NCBI GenBank assembly: GCA_028818755.1
Contig: JAPPNF010000011.1
Span: 1 to 64,000 of the forward strand
Source: Deltaproteobacteria bacterium
Lineage (GTDB): Bacteria; Desulfobacterota; Binatia; UBA9968; JAJDTQ01
Direction: 5' to 3'
Length of the DNA: 64,000 nucleotides
The notes below the pieces were generated by a model. That model was given only the letters and a program-made list of their open reading frames with translations. It did no database searches and was not told where the DNA came from. The stretch's first letter is position 1. Every line of letters begins with the position of its first letter. The position numbers and the translations under genes are program-made. This document shows positions 57,679 to 64,000 of this stretch, in pieces.

Positions 57679-57711
57679 GTAGGGGTGGGTTTCCAACCCG
57701 CCCGCGTCCGC
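57679..57711. repeat. Palindromic repeat (copy 5)
   Basis: GTAGGGGTGGGTTTCCAACCCGCCCGCGTCCGC. Confidence 0.8.
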
Positions 57712-57737
57712 GCGATGCTGCCGGTCGATACGGTTTC

Positions 57738-58679
57738 CTACCCCCAGTAGGCGAAGCCCATCCCGCAGCCCGTCCCCGCGGGCGACCGGTATCCCGGAAC
57801 GTAGTCCACCAGCGTCATCTCCATGGACTCCACCGCTCCCCCCAGGGCTACCCAGTTGAGGATCTCCGAGGTGCCGCTCCGGAGCTTCTCCCGCGGCAGC
57901 GAACGGAGTCCGTCCACGTCCTTCTCCGCCAGCGCCTTTAAGGTGGCCCGGTCGATTTCTTCGTCCACCACGAAATGGCTCAGGCCGCCGGAGGCCATCA
58001 CCGCCACCCGGAGATCGGAATCCCACGACTCGATGGCCTCGCGGATACACCGTCCCAAGGCATAGCAGCGCCCCGGCGTGGGTTGGTTCGGAGGATAGTA
58101 GGTGTTGACCATCACCGGCACCATCGGGAGCGTGCCGCCGGGCAGGATGCGCCGGTAGAGAAAGCTGAAAGCGTGGCCGATTCCCTCCCGCAGCCGGTTG
58201 GTGCGCGCGATGTCGAACTCGTGGTCCGAGAGCCACGCGATAAGGTGCTCGGCCAACTCCGTATGGTTGGAATACACCGGCGCGGTCTCCGCCCAGCCCC
58301 GCTGCTCCGCCTGCTTCCATTCGGGCATCGCGCCGGTGCGCGGAGGAACCGGCAGATCCGCCCCGTGGTACACGGCAAAGGTGGGCATGTTGTCGTCCAG
58401 GAACTGCTCGTGCTGGTCGTCGCCCAGGGTCACGACGACGTCCGCTTCAGCCTCCGTCAGCTTCTCCCCAAGGACCTTCAGCGCGCGCTGGCAGGCCTCG
58501 AAGCGTTCGCGGAACTTCTCGGCCTGCGTCTCCCGCCCGATGTCCGCTCGCGCGGCGGCTGCCAGTCCGAGATAGTCAAGCCGGGGGTCGGTCTCGTCCT
58601 TGACCTGCAGCAGGCGCCAGTCGGCGATGCTCAACTGAGGCGTGTGGGAAGTCGCCAGCGCCAGAACGATCTCAGCCAT
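57738..58679 (-). CDS. Stand-alone LigB-type extradiol dioxygenase-like protein
   Basis: ALATSHTPQLSI, DVVVTLGDDQHEQFLDDNMPTFAVYHGADL, VMASGGLSHFVVDEEIDR. Confidence 0.85.
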   Translation of the reverse strand: MAEIVLALATSHTPQLSIADWRLLQVKDETDPRLDYLGLAAAARADIGRETQAEKFRERFEACQRALKVLGEKLTEAEADVVVTLGDDQHEQFLDDNMPTFAVYHGADLPVPPRTGAMPEWKQAEQRGWAETAPVYSNHTELAEHLIAWLSDHEFDIARTNRLREGIGHAFSFLYRRILPGGTLPMVPVMVNTYYPPNQPTPGRCYALGRCIREAIESWDSDLRVAVMASGGLSHFVVDEEIDRATLKALAEKDVDGLRSLPREKLRSGTSEILNWVALGGAVESMEMTLVDYVPGYRSPAGTGCGMGFAYWG

Positions 58680-58883
58680 GTTCGTCTCTTCTCGGAATGG
58701 ACGTCCGCGGGCTCCGCGAAGTCATTGTCGTCATATCACATGCCCGTGGGGGTATCGAGCGGAGGCCGCGGGGAGCCGCGTCGCTTCCGAAAAAGAGGGA
58801 TGCGCGCCCATCGGGTTGACACTCCGTGAGATACGTGAAAAAAGTCTCCCGGTGCGAGAGATCAACCCTATCAGGAGGTACAG

Positions 58884-59903
58884 ATGAGACTATTCATGGC
58901 CATGGCGGCCCTGTTTCTGGCCGTCATGATATCGAGTCCGCTCCATGGCGCGGATTTCTACAAGGGCAAGAAGATACGCCTGATCGTGTCGTCGTCTCCC
59001 GGCGGCGGTAACGATACCTACTCCCGGCTGATCGCCCGACACATCTCCCGGCACATTCCGGGCAATCCTTCCATCATCGTGCAGAACATGCCCGGCGCCG
59101 GCGGTGTGATGGCGGCGGATTACCTTTACCGCAAGGCCAAGCGGGACGGCACGGTGATGGAGCAGATCAACTGGGGCGTGTGGTTCCACCAGGTGGTCGG
59201 CGACAAGCGCGCGCGGTTCGACTTCAACAAGATAAACGCCCTCGGCGTCGCCGCCATCGAAAGCGCCATCCTGTTCACGCGCAAGAGCGAGTTCCCCACC
59301 TGGGAGTCGGTGATGGCCTCCAAGAAGCTCATCACCAGCGGCAACAGCGGGCGCCAGTCGCTGGGCCACACCATGGGCAAGGTGATGGAGAAGCTCGTCG
59401 GCAAGAAGATCTTCGACTACATCTTCGGGTATCCCGGCGCGCGCCAGTACAGTCTCGCGTTCCGGCAGGGTGAGGTGCAGTCCTCCGGCAACACCCCCGG
59501 CTCGTTCAGGGACCAGCTCGGCGACATGTGGGACGACGGCAAAATTGCCATGCTGGTGCAGGCGCCCACGCCCGAGGGAGGCAGGACCAAGGAGTTCCCG
59601 AACACGCCGACCTTGCTGGACTTCGCCAAGACTGACGAGCACCGGCAACTCATCAAGGTGACCTTCGGACTCACGCACTACGGCCGTCCGTACGCGATGC
59701 CGCCGGGCACGCCCAAGGACCGTGTCGAGCTCATGCGCAAGGCCTTCACCGCCACCATGAACGACCCCAAGTTCCTGGCGGAGGCCAAGCGGCTTAAGCG
59801 CGACATCATCCCGTCCACGGGGGCCGAGCTCCAGCAGCTCTGGAAGGACGTCCTCAGCGCGCCGGCCGAGAACGTGGCCATCATCAAGGACATCTGGCTG
59901 TAG
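58884..59903 (+). CDS. TctC/Bug-like substrate-binding protein, tandem copy 1
   Basis: ADFYKGKKIRLIVSSSPGGGNDTYSRLIARHISRHIPGNPSIIVQNMPGAGGVMAADYLY. Confidence 0.88.
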   Translation: MRLFMAMAALFLAVMISSPLHGADFYKGKKIRLIVSSSPGGGNDTYSRLIARHISRHIPGNPSIIVQNMPGAGGVMAADYLYRKAKRDGTVMEQINWGVWFHQVVGDKRARFDFNKINALGVAAIESAILFTRKSEFPTWESVMASKKLITSGNSGRQSLGHTMGKVMEKLVGKKIFDYIFGYPGARQYSLAFRQGEVQSSGNTPGSFRDQLGDMWDDGKIAMLVQAPTPEGGRTKEFPNTPTLLDFAKTDEHRQLIKVTFGLTHYGRPYAMPPGTPKDRVELMRKAFTATMNDPKFLAEAKRLKRDIIPSTGAELQQLWKDVLSAPAENVAIIKDIWL

Positions 59904-59939
59904 GGTACCGCGACCTCATTTCGACGGTACTGCAAGGAG

Positions 59940-59965
59940 GCGCCGGGAGCGAAAGTTCCCGGCGC
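59940..59965 (+). terminator. Hairpin after tandem copy 1
   Basis: GCGCCGGGA-GCGAAAGT-TCCCGGCGC followed by TTTCTCG. Confidence 0.6.
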
Positions 59966-59993
59966 TTTCTCGTTGCGGCATCCGGCGTTGTTG

Positions 59994-60023
59994 TTGACAG
60001 GCTCGCGGGCGGCTCCTTATAAT
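59994..60023 (+). promoter_or_regulatory. Consensus sigma70-type promoter upstream of tandem copy 2
   Basis: TTGACA (59994-59999), 18-nt spacer, TATAAT (60018-60023). Confidence 0.75.
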
Positions 60024-60101
60024 GCCCGGTTCGTAACGATTCGGGCGGGGGCTCTCGTTTGCGGAGGGCCCCGGACATCGGCAAAAACCTGGGAGGTAAC
60101 A

Positions 60102-61142
60102 ATGAAGGCAGTATTGGGTCTCGCGACGCTCGCGTTGTTTCTGTTCGGAGCTGGAAACGCGGGGGCGGCGGACTTCTACAAGGGCAAGAAGATCCGGCTG
60201 ATCGTTTCGTCCTCGCCCGGGGGCGGCAACGACACCTACTCGCGGTTGCTGGCGCGGCACATCGGCAGGCACATACCGGGGAACCCTTCCATCATCGTGC
60301 AGAACATGCCGGGAGCGGGCGGCGTGCGGGCGGCGAGCTACCTTTACAACAAGGCGAAGCGCGACGGCACCGTCATGGAACAAATCAACTGGGGCGTGTG
60401 GAACTGGCAGGTGGTGGGTGACAAGGCTCGTGGCAGCCAGTTCGACTTCAACAAAATGCAGGCCATCGGCGTCATCATCATCGAGAACGGCCTGATCTAC
60501 AGCCGCAAGGATCGCTTCAAATCGCTGGACGACATCAAGAAGTCGGGCAAGCTGGCCAGGGTGGGTATCAGCGGCAACCAGTCCAGCGGGTTCGTGATCG
60601 GAAACATTCTGGAGAAGCTGCGCGGCGAAACGCTGTTCGAGTACGTCTTCGGCTATCCCGGCGCGCGCCAGTACAGCCTCGCGTTCCGGCAGGGCGAGGT
60701 GGACGTCTCGGGCAACGTGACCTCTTCGTTCATGGATCAGCTCGGGGACATGTGGAAGGCGGGGGACATCGTCATGCTCGCCCAGACCGGCACGGTGAAG
60801 GGCGAGAAGGCCCCGGAGTTCCCGAATGCTCCGTTGCTCGAGGACCTGGCCAAGACCGAGAAGCAGAAGAACCTGGTGCGGGCGACTTTCCTGCTTTCTC
60901 GCTACGGCCGTCCGTACTCCTTTCCGCCGGGAGTCCCGGCGGACCGGGTCGCGCTCGTGCGCAAGGCGTTTGACGCCACCATGAAGGACCCGAAGTTCAT
61001 CGCGGAAGGCAAGAAGCTCGGCCGCGACGTGGACCCCACCAGCGGTGCGGACCTGCAAAAGATGTGGAAGGACTCGCTGGGCGCCTCGCCGGAGGACAAG
61101 GCCATCGTGTCGCAGATCTTCAACCCCAAGGGCAAGAAGTAG
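60102..61142 (+). CDS. TctC/Bug-like substrate-binding protein, tandem copy 2
   Basis: ADFYKGKKIRLIVSSSPGGGNDTYSRLLARHIGRHIPGNPSIIVQNMPGAGGVRAASYLYNKAKRDGTVMEQINWGVWNWQVVGDKARGSQFDF. Confidence 0.9.
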   Translation: MKAVLGLATLALFLFGAGNAGAADFYKGKKIRLIVSSSPGGGNDTYSRLLARHIGRHIPGNPSIIVQNMPGAGGVRAASYLYNKAKRDGTVMEQINWGVWNWQVVGDKARGSQFDFNKMQAIGVIIIENGLIYSRKDRFKSLDDIKKSGKLARVGISGNQSSGFVIGNILEKLRGETLFEYVFGYPGARQYSLAFRQGEVDVSGNVTSSFMDQLGDMWKAGDIVMLAQTGTVKGEKAPEFPNAPLLEDLAKTEKQKNLVRATFLLSRYGRPYSFPPGVPADRVALVRKAFDATMKDPKFIAEGKKLGRDVDPTSGADLQKMWKDSLGASPEDKAIVSQIFNPKGKK

Positions 61143-61177
61143 CGCTGACCCGGCTGCAGGGTGTTGCGTTATAGCCA

Positions 61178-61209
61178 GGGGCGCCGGGGACATCGAGTTC
61201 CCGGCGCCC
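61178..61209 (+). terminator. Hairpin after tandem copy 2
   Basis: GGGCGCCGGGGA-CATCGAG-TTCCCGGCGCCC; weak T content downstream. Confidence 0.5.
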
Positions 61210-61291
61210 TTCGCGTTTGGCGGCAGGTTCGCCGTGTTGTCTTTTTCGGGTGCTTGATGCAGGATTCCGAAAAATGTCCTGGGAGGTGACA

Positions 61292-62332
61292 ATGAAGGCA
61301 GTAATGAGTCTCGTGGTGCTCGCGCTGTTCCTGTTCGGCGCGGGCTCGGCAGGGGCGGCGGACTTCTACGAGGGCAAGAAGATCCGCCTGATCGTCTCGT
61401 CTTCACCCGGCGGCGGCAACGACACCTACTCGCGGCTGTTGGCGCGGCATATCGGCAGGAACATTCCCGGGAACCCGACGGTCATCGTGCAGAACATGCC
61501 GGGAGCGGGCGGCGTCCGGGCGGCAAGCTATCTCTACAACAAGGCGCGGCGCGACGGCACCGTCATGGAGCAGATCAACTGGGGCGTGTGGAACTGGCAG
61601 GTGGTTGGTGACAAGGCCCGTGGCGGCCAGTTCGACTTCAACAAGATGCAGGCTATCGGCGTCATCGTCATCGAGAACGGCCTGTTCTACACGCGAAAGG
61701 ACCGGTTCAAGTCGCTGGACGAAATCAAGGAGTCAGGCAAGCTGGCCAGGGTCGGCATCAGCGGAAACCAGTCGGGCGGCTTCGTCATGGGGAACATCCT
61801 GGAGAAGCTGCGGGGCGAGAAGCTGTTCGAGTACGTCTTCGGCTATCCCGGCGCGCGCCAGTACAGCCTGGCGCTCAGGCAGGGCGAGGTGGACGCCTCG
61901 GGCAACGTGACCTCGTCGTTCCTGGATCAGCTCGGAGACATGTGGCACGGAGGGAAGCTCGTCATGCTCGCCCAGACCGGCACGGTGGAGGGAAAGAAGG
62001 CTCCCGAGTTCCCCGACGCTCCGTTGCTCGAGGAGCTGGCCAAGACCGAGAAGCAGAAGAACCTGGTGCGGGCCACCTTCCTGCTTTCGCGCTACGGGCG
62101 TCCGTACACCTTTCCGCCGGGAGTCCCCGCGGAACGCGTGGCGCTGGTGCGCAAGGCCTTCGACGACACCATGAAGGACCCGAAGTTCCTGGCGGAGGCC
62201 AAGAAGCTCAAGCGGCCAGTCAACCCCACGAAAGGCGCGGATCTCCAGAGGATGTGGAAGGATTCGATCGCCGCCTCGCCGGAAGACAAGGCCATCGTGT
62301 CGCAGATATTCAATCCCAAGGGCGGGAAGTAG
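61292..62332 (+). CDS. TctC/Bug-like substrate-binding protein, tandem copy 3
   Basis: ADFYEGKKIRLIVSSSPGGGNDTYSRLLARHIGRNIPGNPTVIVQNMPGAGGVRAASYLYNKARRDG; nearly identical to copy 2 over most of its length. Confidence 0.9.
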   Translation: MKAVMSLVVLALFLFGAGSAGAADFYEGKKIRLIVSSSPGGGNDTYSRLLARHIGRNIPGNPTVIVQNMPGAGGVRAASYLYNKARRDGTVMEQINWGVWNWQVVGDKARGGQFDFNKMQAIGVIVIENGLFYTRKDRFKSLDEIKESGKLARVGISGNQSGGFVMGNILEKLRGEKLFEYVFGYPGARQYSLALRQGEVDASGNVTSSFLDQLGDMWHGGKLVMLAQTGTVEGKKAPEFPDAPLLEELAKTEKQKNLVRATFLLSRYGRPYTFPPGVPAERVALVRKAFDDTMKDPKFLAEAKKLKRPVNPTKGADLQRMWKDSIAASPEDKAIVSQIFNPKGGK

Positions 62333-62364
62333 CACCCATCAAGAACAATCGGAGTCACAAGGAA

Positions 62365-62395
62365 GGGCGTCGGGGCCATGCAGTCCCCGGCGCCC
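62365..62395 (+). terminator. Hairpin after tandem copy 3
   Basis: GGGCGTCGGGG-CCATGCAGT-CCCCGGCGCCC followed by TTTCGT. Confidence 0.6.
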
Positions 62396-62408
62396 TTTCG
62401 TATTCCAG

Positions 62409-62924
62409 TCACCCCAGCCAGGGCATGAGCACCCTGAGGAAATTCTCGGGCCCGGAAATGACCGGCTCAAGCCAGTGGATGTGCAGGATCTGGTCGAACA
62501 CGCCGACGAAGAACACGAGCATGATGGCGGTCAGCGACAGGGTCAGCGTCCAGCCTTCTTTGGCCTGGTACCTGAGATACAGCAGGGTGAATACCGGCAC
62601 TGTGATGAAGAAGCCGATCAGCAGGATGCCGAAGAACATGCCCAGGAGCCACCCGGCGAAGGCGAGGCCCCGGGCCGCCACCTCGGCGGCCGACATGGTC
62701 CAGTCCACCTGGAGGTCGCCGGTCTCCCGTTCCTGTCCGCCGGCCGGCTTCATGGAGCGGTAGGCGTCCATGACCAATTGAATCAGCGCCATCACCAGGA
62801 CCGGGACGCCGACGGAAAGGGGAAACAGGCCGGTGCCCATCGGCCAGTCCCGGGCGGTGTAGACCATGGCGGCGGCCACCACGGCGACGAACAGCGTGAA
62901 CAGGAGCGACGGTGTAGCGCGCAT
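62409..62924 (-). CDS. TTT small membrane subunit (TctB-like), second system
   Basis: 171 aa hydrophobic protein immediately downstream of the tctA-like gene; four apparent TM segments. Confidence 0.82.
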   Translation of the reverse strand: MRATPSLLFTLFVAVVAAAMVYTARDWPMGTGLFPLSVGVPVLVMALIQLVMDAYRSMKPAGGQERETGDLQVDWTMSAAEVAARGLAFAGWLLGMFFGILLIGFFITVPVFTLLYLRYQAKEGWTLTLSLTAIMLVFFVGVFDQILHIHWLEPVISGPENFLRVLMPWLG

Positions 62925-62926
62925 GG

Positions 62927-64000
62927 CTACTCTCCCTCCCGCGTGTCGCCGGTGAGCTGCCGGACCTTACGTTCCTGCTTGACGCTGTAGTAGATGGTCG
63001 CGATGGTGACCGCGAGAACCACCAGGACCAGCGGCTGGATGAGGAAGGAGGCGCCGTAGGCGCGGACGGAGATGAACAGATACCGCTCGATGAGCCCGCC
63101 CAGCAGGAACCCCAGGAGGAGCGGCGGCCGGGGCCATCCGCACCGTTTCATGACCCATCCCAGCAGCCCGAAGAGCAGCACCGTCACCAGGTCGAAGATG
63201 CTGGCGGTGGCCTGGTAAGCGGCCAGGAACACCACCACCGTCACCAGCGGCGCGAGGATGTTGATCCGTACCGAAGAGATCTTGGCGAGCTGGTTGGTGA
63301 AGCACAGCGCGATGACCGTGGCCATGATGTTGGCGATGGCCGTGCTCCAGACGATGGCGAAGGTGATGTCCAGGTGCTGCTCCAGCATGGCCGGGCCCGG
63401 TTGCAGGCCGTGGATCATGAAGGCGCCGATGAGCAGCGCCATGGAGGCGCTGCCGGGAATGCCGAAGGCCAGCGTCGGCACCAGCGCGCCGCCCTGCTTG
63501 GCGTTGTTGGCGCTCTCCGGCGCGATCACGCCGCGCACGTCGCCCGTGCCGAAGGTCAGGGCCGCGTCCTTGCAGGTGGACTTGGCGTGCCCGTAGGCAA
63601 GCCAGTCCACCACCGCCGAGCCCAGGCCCGGAATGATGCCCACCCAGGTTCCCAGGAAGGCGCAGCGGAGCATCAGCCACCAGTTGGTGAACACGTCACG
63701 GATGCCGTGCCCCACGCCCTTCATGGCCTGCTTGGGCACGCTGCTGATCTGCTTGCCCTCGATGACCATGTCCGCCAACTCGGGCAGCGCGAAGATCCCC
63801 AGGCTGATGACGATGATGTTCAGGCCGTCGAACAGGTAGAGTGAATCGAAGGTCCAGCGCAGCAGCCCTTCCTGCTTGTCGATGCCGATCATCGACAAGA
63901 GCAGTCCCATGCCGCCGGCGACGATGCCCTTGAGCGGCACCCGGCCGCTCAGGATGGCCACCATGGAGATGCCCATGATGCCCAGGGAGAACAGCTCGGG
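62927..64000 (-). CDS. TTT large membrane subunit (TctA), second system; 5' end outside window
   Basis: ESANNAKQGGALVPTLAFGIPGSASMALLIGAFMIHGLQPGPAM, IIPGLGSAVVDWLAYGHAKST; frame runs off the right edge. Confidence 0.93.
   Translation of the reverse strand, partial: PELFSLGIMGISMVAILSGRVPLKGIVAGGMGLLLSMIGIDKQEGLLRWTFDSLYLFDGLNIIVISLGIFALPELADMVIEGKQISSVPKQAMKGVGHGIRDVFTNWWLMLRCAFLGTWVGIIPGLGSAVVDWLAYGHAKSTCKDAALTFGTGDVRGVIAPESANNAKQGGALVPTLAFGIPGSASMALLIGAFMIHGLQPGPAMLEQHLDITFAIVWSTAIANIMATVIALCFTNQLAKISSVRINILAPLVTVVVFLAAYQATASIFDLVTVLLFGLLGWVMKRCGWPRPPLLLGFLLGGLIERYLFISVRAYGASFLIQPLVLVVLAVTIATIYYSVKQERKVRQLTGDTREGE

Overview
64 kb of a high-GC bacterial chromosome, read from sequence plus the supplied ORF track; no database search was run. 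Layout: (1) 1-9.8 kb, a candidate defense operon: two unknown proteins, a ~1,828-aa DEAD/DEAH helicase with a DUF1998-like C-terminus and multiple Cys clusters (Druantia DruE-like), then a protein with a canonical HEPN RNxxxH motif; an IS-like repeat lies at the left edge. (2) 10-17 kb, the housekeeping block rplU-rpmA-obg-proB-[Type II R-M]-proA-nadD-rsfS, with a methyltransferase/PD-(D/E)XK pair inserted between proB and proA. (3) 17-22 kb, four tRNA genes (Glu-CTC, Gln-CTG, Ser-GCT, Arg-ACG), gltX, an EamA transporter and small coiled-coil/TM paralogs. (4) 22-39 kb, amidohydrolases, peptidases and an oligopeptide-type ABC transporter without ATPases. (5) 39-41 kb, a NERD-nuclease/UvrD-like helicase fusion. 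(6) 41-64 kb, an aromatic and organic-acid catabolic region: two tripartite tricarboxylate transporter (TTT) sets, three tandem TctC-type receptors, LigAB, a stand-alone LigB-like enzyme, PcaHG, an RraA-like aldolase, two ThDP enzymes and a hicAB module. Several families of palindromic intergenic repeats occur. The best candidates for something undescribed are the DUF1998-helicase/HEPN locus and the R-M pair embedded in the proline genes. Taxonomy cannot be determined from this window.
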